Source: Prostheceraeus crozeri
Taxonomy: Eukaryota > Platyhelminthes > Polycladida > Euryleptidae
DNA length: 64,000 bases
Assembly (NCBI GenBank): GCA_907163375.1
Contig: CAJQUW010012516.1
Coordinates: forward strand, 62,001 to 126,000
Direction of reading: 5' to 3'
The notes below the pieces were generated by a model. The model was given only the letters and a program-made list of their open reading frames with translations, had not been told where the DNA came from and made no database searches. The stretch's first letter is position 1, and every line of letters starts with the position of its first letter. This document shows positions 37,200 to 49,134 of this stretch, in pieces. The position numbers and the translations under genes were made by a program.

Positions 37200-39125
37200 T
37201 ATTTTTCAGATCTCGTGATTGCATTTGTTTTACTTTCAATTTAGCCGAAGTTTTCGTTATGCATCACACATTGTAATATAAATATAGAGTCTTGATGTCA
37301 GCAGATCAAAGCCGAATAGGGAAGATTTCCGGGGACCGATTAAGAAACTTCTAGGAGAAAACTAGCATAATACGAGCATATACGTAGAGATACTAGTTAG
37401 CTTAAAGCTGTCATCCCGCCCTGCAAAATATGCCATCATAAAGCGAGTGGTCTCATGCTAGCGTTATTCTAGCATTTTTTCATCTGGGACATGACCACTG
37501 CCTTGCCACAACCTTTTTAGTTGAAAAAATGTTAGTGTAAGGGATCTGGCGTGGTCATCATCACTTCACGAGTTGTCGGGGAATGACTTTGTTGACCTCA
37601 TCGTGCGCTTAATATCTGGCCTGCAGAGACAGCATACAGTTGAAACATAATGCTGCTATTTCTTAATAGGGATAAGACTTAGCAAATCTGAATGAATGTC
37701 AGTAAACAGATGAATAAGTCACACGATCACTTAACTAATAGCACTTCAAGTTTTCGTGCTTTCGATTAAATTTAACAGGTTATCAGCAACTTTCAAAACA
37801 TGTAATTTTCCTAAATTTTTGAATCCTACATTTTCACTTATCGTAATATTTTTATTGCATAAAATGATTGAGATTGATTATATTTTCTCACCTTGGTCTG
37901 GAATCTTGTCATGTAAAAGAGAATTCAATCTTGATAGCCGTCCCTTTTCCGCGCACGTGATAAAGAAGGCTCGATTCCGCATCTTGTTTGACAGATCTCT
38001 TCCTCACTTGTTTGACGGAAATGCAATCCTTCACGACGCTACAAAGTCAGGTGAAACTTGAAGACAGCAATTGTAAATTAAGTTCGCATTGGCTTTCCGT
38101 TGAAGTCATTGAGTAACTGCAAAGCGAATATTAACCGAAACAGTCTATCAGAAAATGACTTTGTTTCACGCTGCTAATGCCGAATTCCGAGTTTCGACTC
38201 GACACCCAAGTGCTGTCAGCTTAAAGCGTGGCGCATTAATACGTTTGACCAAGACTGCAGTAAGAGCGTACGTCGTTGATCGATCCATGGTAGCATAGCA
38301 ACTTTGCATGAATAGACTTCTCCGTCACGACTGCTGACTCACTCACCTCCTATCCTCATATATTGTACGCATATGCCAGACTTCAGAAAACTCAGTCGAT
38401 GGTTTAACAATAACATTGTTGGTGAAATTATGAAATACAACGAAACTCGGACTGAAGAGAGATGGATCTTGACTTCTTGTCCTGATACCTAAATTGACAA
38501 CTGCCATGATAGTCGATTGTCAATCAAGAAAGTACATAACTACATGTAGTTTCTACAGTACGAGGAAAATCATAGGTACTACATGGACTTAAAGCTTTCG
38601 ATAAACTGCTTTCACAAGTGTAATATCATTCCGAATACTAAGCTACGCATAATCATTTTAATGTTTATACCAGAGCTTTAAATAGTACTAAAATTATTTT
38701 GATGAAACACATGCATCAACTGGCCATCTAAACATCACTTTTCCTACGCTATCACGTGTGTCTATATTTGGTGTAGGCCTTTTACAACAACACAACTGCA
38801 ATTGTGGGCTATCAACTATTCTCGCGTTTAATATGCATTGATCTGGTGTACATTAAAATACACCAAAGTTACGTGTGACGAAAATATTTAATTGAAAGGG
38901 ATAAGTAATGAAGCATTTAACATTTTTATGACAATGGCCCAGATTGGCTTTGTATATCTACTAATCTGCCTAATTCCAAACGAATCAAACAATTAAAGCA
39001 ACAAGAGCTTATTAGCTGCTCAAAATTATTATGCCGCTTAGGAAACCTTGTCTGATCATTTAACGCCGTGAGAAGTCCTTCAAGCTGATGACGCTTGATA
39101 AGAACAGAAAAAAATATTGCTTGCT
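37200..39125. other. Non-coding stretch downstream of the EnSpm-like unit
   Basis: No recognisable gene. The right end of the EnSpm-like unit should lie here, but no CACTA-type terminus or inverted TTCGACGC motif array could be identified. One 101-residue frame (37756-38061) lacks an ATG start and any motif. Confidence 0.35.
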
Positions 39126-39129
39126 TAGT

Positions 39130-39300
39130 CAATTTAGTAGGTGCTTGATGTGCCTAGTAGGCATATGGTAATCAAGCCATAGCAAACTTTGCCTAACCAA
39201 TTTAGTAGGCGCTTGATATGGACCTACTAGGCATATGGTAATCATGCTTTGCTTAATCAATTTAGTAGGTGCTTGATATGTGCCTAGTAGGCATATCGTG
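39130..39300. repeat. Tandem array of 60-68 bp units, AATTTAGTAGGYGCTTGATA
   Basis: Three units start at about 39130, 39198 and 39258, each with AATTTAGTAGG, GCTTGATATG and CCTAGTAGGCATAT. A spacer with GCGCGCGTAC follows, then AATTTTTTTACTCGGGTA, the inverted form of the sequence beside the 19.6-kb array. The array ends against the piggyBac sequence at 39,391. Confidence 0.65.
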
Positions 39301-39390
39301 GTTTTGCGTGTTATTATGTCGCCTAATAAGTTTACCGCGCGCGTACTATGACGCTTTGCAAGCAAAACATAATTTTTTTACTCGGGTACG

Positions 39391-40740
39391 GTGGGGTCGC
39401 TGGCGACCCCAATCACAAAAGCGCGAAATATGACTTATTGTGGCACAGTGAGAAGGAACAGGAGGTTTCTCCCTCCGATTATCTCTGACGTGCAAGGAAG
39501 AGAAATCAATTCTTCTGTTTTTGCGTACACCAAAGACTTGACTCTTGTTTCTTATGTTCCTAAGAAGCAGAAGAATGTGATTTTGATGTCATCACAGCAT
39601 CATGATGGTCGGATCAGTGAAAGAAGAGACAAGAAGCTGGAGATCATTATCCACTACAATACAACAAAAGGAGCTGTGGACACGGCCGATCAACTCCTGA
39701 GAACATACTCTTGTCAACGCAAATCTCGCCGTTGGCCGATGATATTTTTCCACCATCTAATCGACATCGCCGCATTGAACGCGTATATCATCTTCTTCAT
39801 GGTCAATCCTGATCTGCTTTCCGGCAAGTCTCAAAAGCGACGCCTTTTCCTGGAGCAGTTAGGAAAGGAACTCATTTTAGACGCTAAGAATTCCAAAATC
39901 CCTGAGCGGCCATTACAGCATGTGCGCGAGAGAGATCAACGAGATGTTATCCGACAGACAAACATGAATCGGAAAAGAGCTCGTTGTTCATTATGTCCCC
40001 GAGCAGATGACCGAAAAACAAGTGAAAGATGTAGTACTTGCAACACTCCAATTTGCAAACAAAAACACCCAAAGATTGTATGTACATCTTGTCAATGATC
40101 TGTCAGTGTCTGTCTCATTTTTACCATGTTCTGCATCGTAACGTGCCGTATTGATCTTTATGAATTATGAAACTTCTTTGTTTTTTCTTATCGCTATGAC
40201 AGGAAAACACTTATATTCTGTATCCACTTCATATGTCGATTTATGGCTTCTAAATCTGTAATTTAGAATTTGTGTCAATGCAATTCTCATTTACAGATAC
40301 ATGTGTATTCCTGGATGAGCCATACCTATGTGCAGATGAAAATAAGTATGCCTATAATACTTCACAGCTAACAGTGTAGGCCTATTCAGCAATTGTTTAC
40401 CTTTGATAATAAAGCAAATTAACAGTAGATAATGTTTATTGAGTCATTTTTCTATACAGCCACGGATTTACGAAAGGAATTCATGTTCATAATATACGCA
40501 ACAACATTAAATATCAGTGGGGTCGCCAGCGACCCCGGCCGTAAGCAACGTTTGAATATTTTTAAATCATTGATACTTTTTGTGAAAGGGGGGAGAAGTA
40601 ATTGGTATCGTCCAGACACAGTTAATACGCCAACTTAAAAATACGTGGCTGAAATAATCAGCAAAAAATAATTTTTGGACTTGAAAAATACGATGCAAGG
40701 AAGCTTTGGGGTCGCTAGCGACCCCACCGTAGTTACAGGG
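39391..40740 (+). mobile_element. piggyBac element, 5'-deleted copy
   Basis: The right end is clear: CCACCGTAGTTACAGGG ends at 40740 and TTAA follows (40741-40744). The left edge retains TACGGTGGGGTCGC, the inner part of the same inverted repeat, but the outermost bases are replaced by TTTTACTCGGG. The 18-mer palindrome GGGGTCGCNNGCGACCCC occurs at 39393-39410, 40519-40536 and 40708-40725, with TG, CA and TA at the centre. Only the last third of the transposase gene remains between the first two copies. Confidence 0.75.
39412..40098 (+). pseudogene. piggyBac transposase, C-terminal fragment
   Basis: About 228 residues are open. They contain NMTYCGTVRRNRRFLPP, LVSYVPKKQKNVILMSS, the catalytic segment YNTTKGAVDTADQLL with its Asp, SRRWPMIFFHHLIDIAALNA, and a C-terminal cysteine-rich zinc-binding domain (CSLC, CSTCNTPIC, CTSC). 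piggyBac transposases usually have about 550-600 residues, so the first 60 percent, with the other two catalytic Asp residues, is missing. The apparent start inside the palindrome is an artefact of the deletion. AATAAA lies at 40408-40413. Confidence 0.85.
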
Positions 40741-41721
40741 TTAAAGCTCACATAGGACTGGAAATGTAACCTCCATCAGTGGCTCCTATACTTAAATCCT
40801 GGGCCCAGGAGCGCCGATTTTCAGTAACAAACAATTATATTCTTACATTTCTATCGCTATTTTCAGATCAAAAAACAATAATAGACATTTTACAGAAAAA
40901 TACTGATACCATCAACTTTCCATATCGCTATCCGCAAGGACTATCTGAATTATTTCAGGACGAATTCACAATAGATTAATAAAAAACCGATCTAGACTTA
41001 TGGGCAAAATTGCCACTCAGGCTCATACAAGCTGAGGATAACAGACTGTGAGTCCTGGAGTGTGAGTACTATAATGCCTAACTGAGTACTGCAGTCTTCA
41101 ACCTGTCAGCTTGGAAATGGAAAATCAGTAAAGAAGGGAAATCCAGCAGCTGTGGCCTAATATGGGAAAATCTAGTAAAGATTAGAAGCCATGTTAGTAC
41201 ATAAACTCACAACCTTTGTACCAGAGGACCAATTAATTTCCTAACAGTTCAGCAGCTAATTTTACTGGAACGGTATTGTAGAACAGGCCAGTGCTCTATT
41301 CATGCAATGCTTAAACACAGACATGTAAAAATCGCAGATCGTCATCGGTTGAAGCAATGAAGTGGTGGCATTGTAGACAATTGAAAATAAGTGAATAGGA
41401 CAGAATCTTTCCACCACTACACTATTGTGTTCCTGTAATCGTGAGATCAAGGCAAGGAAACCAGAAGTCACGGTTTCGGCGAATTCGTTCCGGCGTCCCG
41501 ATACATGTCCCAGTTTTGCGGTATTTCAGTGCTAAAATTTAGTTTAAGACACAATCAAGACAATGCTTAATGTAAAGGTTAATTTTGAAATTCCATACAG
41601 CAGTATTTCAACTTTTCAAAATCGCAAAGGAAGGTGCTGCTTTTGACATACATTGAAGCAGACAATACGAAAATACGCAAATAATCATATTTTCTGATCT
41701 TATTGATATTTCAACTTTTAG

Positions 41722-41875
41722 ATGGCAGCTAGAGGGGTTCGATCCAACATTAGTTTTTTATCGTGTGCAAGAAAACAATATGGAAACAATGCTATTAAAG
41801 GAGGCAGAAATGTGAACACAGAAGTGATTAAACATTTAAAAGAGCATTTTAATGACAAATTCATATTCACATTTG
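41722..41875 (+). CDS. Possible first coding exon, unrecognised
   Basis: An ATG stands directly after an acceptor (CAACTTTTAG, ending 41721) and the frame runs 51 codons to a good donor, TTG then GTGAGT at 41876. It encodes MAARGVRSNISFLSCARKQY and a lysine-rich remainder with NTEVIKHLKEHFNDKF. No family is recognised. A hAT element inserted 14 bases into the presumed intron, and no later exon was identified. It may belong to a decayed gene or be chance. Confidence 0.3.
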
Positions 41876-41889
41876 GTGAGTTTTTGGGG

Positions 41890-43628
41890 CAGGGTTGGCC
41901 GGTAAAAACCACCCTGGTTTTTACCACCTGGTAAAAACCGGTAAAAACCACCAGCTTTTGTTACCATTTTTCGCCTAAAACTGGCAAAAACTGGCTAAAA
42001 CTATTTTTCCAGCATTAGTACTTATGTTTTTGGGTGCATATAATATAAGGGATCATCGTCACTCCTTACTTTATTGATGAACGTTAGTCGCACTAAGTTC
42101 ACTTTACTTTTCATCATTTGATAAACATTTAGGCCTGCATTTTCACAATTCAAACCTATCAATATCGCATTTCAATCAAGAATATGTTCCAAGTTTAGGT
42201 ATAAGAATATGAATTATTATAAAAATATTGTTATAAAGGTGTTGTGCATTATTCTTCTAAGTGTGCACGCATTTTGTTGCTTTACGAATTTCATTCATTG
42301 TAAGATGCAACAGACGTCCATGCTGGAAGGAAATCACTTGGCTCTATATAAAAGAAAGATCGAAAACAGGCATTCCATGAAGCTAGAAGGGTGGGAAAAT
42401 GTAGAAATCTGGCCTCGGATTTCTACGATTAACCTCCCTGCTGATCTCCTAGAATGGCTTGTCTTCTAAATCTGTGGCAAATGTCCCATACCCATTGTGA
42501 TTACACGAATATTACTATGAAATTTATCCTGCACTCCCAGAAGGACTAGATTTTTGCCCTTCAACATTTTTCATGTCATCGTACATGTAATTTACCCTCA
42601 CATATTTAGAGGATAAGGTAATGTTAGATGAATTTAAAACCGAAAGTAAAGTTTTGATTTGAGCTCAATATATGGAAATTTCAAAAACTTTAAACAAACT
42701 TGTATAGTATCACAATAATGTCAAAACTGTTTGTCGCTCTCAGATTCTATTAACAAGATCAGTTTTACAGCTTATTGGACATGTTCTTTTGTTGAGATTA
42801 TAACTGAAGCTGTTCAGACATACATCATACCTCACTTTATCAAGATTGCTGGTGCGAACTATGTTATTTAATCATTATTTGTTCTTACAAATCATGATTT
42901 CCTGCTACAGTCACAAGCATTAGTACATTTAGTATATTTCTAAAAAAGTAGAAATGCATTCTAAGTGACTGTTGCACATTGCTTGATTTGGGAGGTGAGA
43001 TTTTCCGGTGCAGAGACTTTTTGATAGAGTTTTTTCTTTGCGTTCATGAGACATGGGTTCGAATCTAGATCTGATGAAACCTAAGCTACTATTAAAATAC
43101 ACTCTACATTCTTGCTGAACACTCAACACAGAAGAATGACAGTGGGATTATTGAAGCTCGTCCACATGCAGAAAGTGGTTTGCTCAATTTAGTTCTATGT
43201 ACATGTATAAACCAGCTATGTTCATATATTTATTTTCATTTTTTCATTAATTTGATGATAATTCTGCGAGTATCTAACAACTTTTGTTACATAAACCAAA
43301 CAGCCAAACTGGTGCTGAAGTCTACATTTGTTCTTAAATCGCAAGAAAAGGGCAGAGCAATCGTAGAGAAAGACAACATCGTTTGTCGTTCGTTATAAAA
43401 ACCTGTGTGGCTCCATGATAGAATGAATGTCATGTTTTGGAAGATAAGAGTTGCAAACTGCAAACCTGCATGCACTGTAATACTTAAACCCCAACTTGCT
43501 GTCGATCATTTCGTGAAGAAATAGACTGATTTTTCGGAATTTTAGTTTTAGCCGGTTTTTGCCAGTTTTTGCCGGTTTTTACCACTTAGTGGCAAAAACC
43601 AGTTTTAGCTGGCAAAAAGCCAACCCTG
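41890..43628. mobile_element. Non-autonomous hAT element (1.74 kb) with perfect 8-bp target duplication
   Basis: It begins CAGGGTTGGCCGGTAAAAAC and ends CAAAAAGCCAACCCTG. TTTTGGGG flanks it on both sides (41882-41889 and 43629-43636). Both subterminal regions are packed with GGTAAAAACC-type words and their complements, in many copies, which would fold extensively and may be transposase sites. Open frames inside are short and unlike hAT transposase, so it depends on a relative elsewhere. Confidence 0.85.
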
Positions 43629-43639
43629 TTTTGGGGTAG

Positions 43640-44401
43640 ACCCTAGTTTTTCGTAAAGATACGTGGATATATCTTTACACTAACTTTTATAGTTTTGTAC
43701 CAAAGTCTTATGAGATCGGCGTGATTAAGTCACTTGTGAGTCGTAGCTATCGCATTTGTTCTCCTGATACTACTGATTGTGAGATACTTACGTTGAGACG
43801 TACTTTTCTTGATAACGGCTATCCTATGTCATTTATTGATAGGTATTTGACCGTGCCCGAGGACAGGCCTTTGCCTGTATTTGGTCCTGAGTGAAAGATT
43901 GTTCATATGAAGCTCCCTTTTATTGGTGACAGAACAGTTCAGTTTGAAAAGCGTTCTATTCGGGCTCTTCTTAAGTGTGTCCCGGTAGTGAAACCGGTTG
44001 TTACATTTTCGACCTCTCTTGTTGCGGCTAGTTCGCCCAAGGATAAACTTCCTGTTTCTGCTCATTCGAAAGTTATTTACAAATTTGAGTCCGTTTGCAG
44101 TAACAAGCTCATTGGCAGAACAGAAAGATCCTTGGGTGAACGGGTCAAGGAACATATGCCCATGTGGTTGTTGGTAGGGAGGAGTGCTCCTTCTCGATCC
44201 AAGTCTTTGCCCGAGTGCTCTATTGCTCGCCATTTACTTGCCAACGGATGCGACCTTTCAGGTGTCAGAGAGCGCTTTAAGATTTTGTGTAGATCCGATG
44301 TCAGAAGTGTGGTTTGTTTCATTGAGGCTCTGGCTATTCAAGCGATTGCTCCTGACCTGTGCGTCCAGAAGCAGTTTGTGATTGGCTTTGGGTTGCCATG
44401 A
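43640..44401 (+). mobile_element. Penelope-like element, reverse transcriptase tail plus GIY-YIG endonuclease
   Basis: The frame opens with FRKDTWIYLYTNFYSFVPKS, a block at the end of the Penelope reverse transcriptase, then IKSLVSRSYRIC. From 43907 an open frame of 164 residues continues with VIYKFESVCSNKLIGRTERS and LGERVKEHMPMWLL, the endonuclease core, and ends with FIEALAIQAIAPDLCVQKQF at 44401. A break lies between the two parts. It differs from the families at 5.4 kb and 16.5 kb in linker sequences. The hAT element at 41890-43628 stands immediately upstream, at or in the truncated 5' edge. Confidence 0.8.
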
Positions 44402-44599
44402 CAGTAGCATTGATTGCTGTCCACTTACCGTCCTTCTCACACTGCATGCCATTAAGTCATGTTCCTCTGATTGACACCAGTTCCACGACAGCACACGACT
44501 TTCAGCAGACGAAAGGCCTCGTGCTCTGATTTTAACTGTTACTTTGTCTTGAAATATATTAATTGGTCCTTTGCACTTGCTATTCTATATAGACAAGAA

Positions 44600-46550
44600 A
44601 ATAACTGAAGTGTTTTATATAGTTGACATTTTCATGCAACGATAAAATATAACCGGATTCTCTCAGTCGAAGAAAATGAAAAATACAAAATACAACAATG
44701 TACTACATAAACCAAAAAAGCTATATTATACAGTTCAGAGATTAACAATAACCCAAAAACAAAATAGTATGAAATTGATTATTACATGATAAATTATTGA
44801 AAAACAATTGCAGATATAAACATTTATACATCCTGTATGGATGAAAATATATTAAGAATCCGTCATTGTTCATAGCGAGGAGGTAGTGAGTCCTGAACAT
44901 ACGGAGGTAATCAGTGACTGAACACCGATTGAAGAAATATACTAAAAACTAGTGGAAATGGAAAAAGCATTCAGTAAATGGCCACATACTGTAGATATGA
45001 AAAAACACCAGAATCACATACGGAGTCCATAATTATTAAGTCACATCTTCGAAGCAAAGGTTGTGCATCATGTTTCGCCACCTTCTCAATCCTCTGATGC
45101 GAATGATTTAGGATAACGAAAGATAGATAAAACGTAAAATCAAACATAGTTAACAGGTACAAATGAAAAGCAATGGTCAGTTTACATAACGCGTATAAGG
45201 ACGAAGGAAAAAATGAATGATATACATGGTTGAATTGAAATGAAGATTCCATGATTGTCACAGTATGGGTTTGACGATATTATCTAACAAAGTATTCTAA
45301 AATTCGCTGTTTGTGTTAACAACTGCCATTATTTCTAAAGCAAGATAACATCTATAGGCCCATTTTCCTACTTTTTTTAGGTGTCCCGGTTTTGGATAAA
45401 TAACTTTTAGATAAATAATGACCTCGGATCAAGGTCAAATCAAATCAGTTGTTATTCATCATAAAAGTGTATTCCTTTCGTAAGTTAATGTAGATAAGTG
45501 GACTCCGGAGATATTTTTGAGATGAGCACTAGAGGTACCCGTGCCTGTGGGATACTATGCACAAACACGAAGACCGATATAAGAGAAACCAAGCTCTGGT
45601 TAATGTTGCATCAGCTATGAAAATCGATGGATTCGATATACTTAAGTTAACTTAAATATATACTTCGATATACTTAAGTTAACTCTTTGATAAACACTTT
45701 GATAAAAAGTTATTAGCCTAGAAATCATAGGCCTATCGATTAAGTACAGTATCGTAGGTTCCATAGAGTAAGTATATATCCATAGAAAGAGTGTCGACTC
45801 AGAAATGTGTCTGTATATAGTGAAAATGAAAAGATTCTATGAAAAGATTCAGTTTTTAACGGAGATTGCATTCCTGTGGTCCAAAAAATTATTTGAGCAG
45901 CTTTGAAAAATCTAAATTTTTGCAAATAATTCCTTTGTTTATATACTACCGACATGAAGCTACTTTACAAGTAGCATGAGACAAGTCGGATATCAAAAGG
46001 TATGAATATTTGCTAACAAGCATCTTAATTAAGCGGAAATTAAGCTGATGGTCTAGGAAATTTCATAGAATGCATTATAATGCAAGTCCCTATAACTCTT
46101 TTAAAAGTTGAGATCTTATGAGAGCTTCTTGGCTGAGATGTCATGTTTTTAATTCAATTTTCAGTGGCATAATTTTATGATTCACAACGCGTCATTTCTT
46201 GAATCTGAATAGTAATGTGGATACATTTGCTGTACATCAATTAAAGCCAATTATGATAATTGTGTATGATTACGATGTTTTGCTCCTTCAGTGGCAGGTC
46301 ATTATGATATGATTATGTCCTTTGAAAATACTCTTGTCAATAGGGCTGAGCATTAAAGTAATAGAAGCCCATCGAATTACTAATTTAACAAACTATGCCT
46401 CTCCAAGTTGTCATGACATGGAGGATTTGTGGGATGCTATTTTTTGTTCTGTATTGTTAGCATCATTGCTATCATAATCAGTCAAATTCGTGTACATTTC
46501 TCCAAAAAGTGTAAAAAATTGCATAATTCACAGCTGGTGCTGGGTCTCGA
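44600..46550. other. Non-coding stretch with no recognised feature
   Basis: Open frames are short and unlike known proteins. TTCGATATACTTAAGTTAACT occurs near 45,631 and nearly identically near 45,664, a short local duplication. Nothing else stands out. Confidence 0.35.
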
Positions 46551-46710
46551 CTCATGTTCATTTAATGAAATCGAAACTGTACACACCTTGGGGATTTAAT
46601 AAATGCTGAGTTGCTATTCTACCTAATATACCTACTCTATGGTAGGTTCCATTACTGAATATAAACACACAGATAGGGAGGATAAGGAAGATGTTTGTCC
46701 ATTCACTTAC

Positions 46711-47115
46711 TTGAACAAATTCCTTGAGAACTGCCAATATCGCTTCAGATACTTCCGGCAAAAAAAGGAATAGAGGGTTTAGAAACTCGATGCAAATATT
46801 CCAATGACGAAAAACTCGCCAGTTGACATGAATCGGAGCGAGATTTGCAATTTCAACTTGGCTGGTTAAGGAATATGAAGAAGTGTAGTTTCTTTCTGAA
46901 TATAGGGCTTTACTCTTTCCAGGAGGTAATTAAACCTCCCAGGAGTAAGTCTCAAATGATTATGAAATGAGGTTTTGTCCTCCAAAATCCACTCTTTCAG
47001 CAAAGTATCCGATGCTCCCATCTTTTCTCTCTGTAAAATAGACTTCCTTTCTCTTTAATTTTGCAAACTCAGCCACTACACGAGCAGCTTCGAGGACCAC
47101 TTCATTCGATGACAT
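46711..47115 (-). pseudogene. PIF/Harbinger transposase relic, N-terminal part
   Basis: On the minus strand an ATG at 47115 opens MSSNEVVLEAARVVAEFAKL. Other frames continue with LLKEWILEDKTSFHNHLRLT, GRFNYLLERVKPYIQKET, RFMSTGEFF and LPEVSEAILAVLKEFVQ, ending at a donor at 46710. The order is that of Harbinger transposases before the DDE core (compare LRFLATGESFRSL and the VPEVCEAI block). At least two frame changes and stops show that it is dead. The catalytic DDE part is not seen downstream. Confidence 0.65.
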
Positions 47116-47629
47116 TTTCAAAATGAATGGAAGTGTAGGGTACTAACTACTGGCCTCTTTGTCGCACTTGGTGCTGTAAACGCAACAAGCCAGTCACTGG
47201 ATCCATCAATAATGCTAGTGATGCACGCGCTGTAACATGAGAGGGAAGAATTTCACTGGACTCCAGTCATTGGCCTAATGTAATAGATAGTCAGAAAAGT
47301 ATGTCTTATAATATTTTTCTACGAGCCTGCAAATGGGTCATTTACAATGCTACTTTAAATCAGTTATTGTGAAGTAAGTGTATCGGACTCGGTCAGAAAG
47401 ATCGACCGAGTCCGAAGTTCTAATCTCAGCAGCATGTAGCATGTATACTCGTACAATTATTGCTGATGTAGCACGCAGTATGATGTAGCACAATGCTGTA
47501 GCTGATTCGACTATCTTTCGTTGAGCAGCCGACGCTCTTTACCATTTTCAGTGAGAATCCAGCATCTCAAACACATTGCAATATCATTTTCAAGTAGCAA
47601 CGAATCGGAAGAGGCTAAAGCAAAAATAA

Positions 47630-47717
47630 GTATTTGAAAAAGTTTTTAATCAGCCGATGCGAACCGATTCGAATTTTTCGCGAATCGAATCGAATCTCGA
47701 AGCTTCGGAGGTCCCTA
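47630..47717 (-). mobile_element. Right terminus of a hAT-type element (inverse of the one at 19,109)
   Basis: The sequence ends GAAGCTTCGGAGGTCCCTA at 47717, the inverted counterpart of TAGGGACCTGCGAA at 19109. Inside it are iterations of CGAATCGAATCG, as at the left terminus. The next 8 bases are CTTTGATT, against CCTTGATT outside the left end. Confidence 0.6.
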
Positions 47718-47725
47718 CTTTGATT

Positions 47726-48905
47726 TTAATTTCATTTTAACTTTGAGAGAATCTAGCTTTTGATCAGTTATACCTAACAATGTAATCGTAATGAACAGCT
47801 GATGCGAAACACCTGTATATGACGAAAGTATTGCAAGCATCAAATTACATTGTCATGAATTAGATGTGTCAGAATCCCTACCATGCACAATATAATTGCA
47901 ACTTTTAAATCTTTGTCAACATGTGGTTGTTGTCAGTTATTGACAGTGATAAAATAATCTGTTGCTTATTAGGTAGACTTGATAAGTCTTTCATACCAGG
48001 TTGTCCCTTGTTTAATGGTTATCACATGTATTTTTCTTTTTTTATTGATTATTTACATGCATCGTCATTGATCAGGACCGATGGTGCAATTCTGCTTTCC
48101 ACAATAAAATACTTGGTATTACTCAATCAGTATACAAACGATTTGTGAGTTCAAGGGGAATTTGCTCTTCAGCACTGTGAATCCACGTTGTATGAGAATT
48201 CTGTCCTCTGAGTATGAAACGTCTTCACAATGCACTACATGAAATGTAATTGTGTCACAATATCTGCCAGTAGTGTTGATTGACTGTCTATGCTCGTGCA
48301 AACAGAATGGCATTGTGGTCATTACTTTAGAACGTTTCGGTAAGTGGTGTTAAATGTGGCTAAAATTACCAAAATGAAATGACCTTCAGACATTACATGT
48401 CAAAAAATATTTAGACTTAGTAGGCCTACTTCTCTATTAATCAGAGAAAACCTAGAAATTCTCAGTTTTGCCAATGACTTTAATCTGCTTCCCATTGGAC
48501 TTACATGTGCTTTTCCTTGATCCTGTCATACAAGAAGGGGAACCCGGCAGAACTCGACAGACGCGCTGAAATGAGAGTCATAATTGCTGCACTTTGAGAC
48601 CTTCAAAGCAGCTTTGGATGTCTCAAACTCAACAATTGCTGCTGTGAAACCTCAGCCAACAGTATGTTTTTAGTGTTGAACTATGAATATAATGGTAACT
48701 TTCATTTTGAACATTGACTTATGCTGATTTGTTCACGTAGGCCAACCAGTGAATAAAATATTCACATTTTGTGATCTTCTAACATAACGCACATGCTCGA
48801 GCATGAGGTAAACAATGAATAAATGAATTTCACTCATTATGCACCATCATGGACATGTAAAAAATATTTTTGCATGTGACACTAAAAAAAATTGTTATGG
48901 GAATT
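47726..48905. other. Non-coding stretch with no recognised feature
   Basis: No family-like open frame, terminal repeat or RNA gene was noticed in this AT-rich sequence. Confidence 0.35.
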
Positions 48906-48910
48906 TCTAC

Positions 48911-49123
48911 ACCCTCTAAGACCTGAGGGGGGTTCCAGTGGAACTCCTGAGCCTGTCTGCCATACTTCTACTGATTCAATTGAAATGAAATAACACATGT
49001 AGATTCATTGTCGAAAATGATGGTTTTACATGGGAATGAGCGGCTAATATATCCTCAGCACAAAAAGTAAAAATAGAAAAATATGGCTCCGGGGTCCACT
49101 GGATACCCTCAGGTCTCTGAGGG
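48911..49123. mobile_element. piggyBac-like MITE, about 215 bp
   Basis: The right end is CCCTCAGGTCTCTGAGGG followed by TTAA (49124-49127). Read inward from both sides, CCCTC, AGACCTGAGGG, CCAGTGGA and GAGCC occur in the same order, giving inverted repeats of about 45 bases. The left target site has mutated (TACA instead of TTAA). It is non-coding. Confidence 0.6.
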
Positions 49124-49134
49124 TTAATCACCGT

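Noticed and set aside
37756-38061. 101-residue + strand frame
   Set aside because: It begins with GTG, shows no family motif and lies in sequence that looks intergenic.
43829-44494. Minus-strand frames of 78-134 residues
   Set aside because: They are antisense shadows of the Penelope endonuclease frame, which has clear family motifs.
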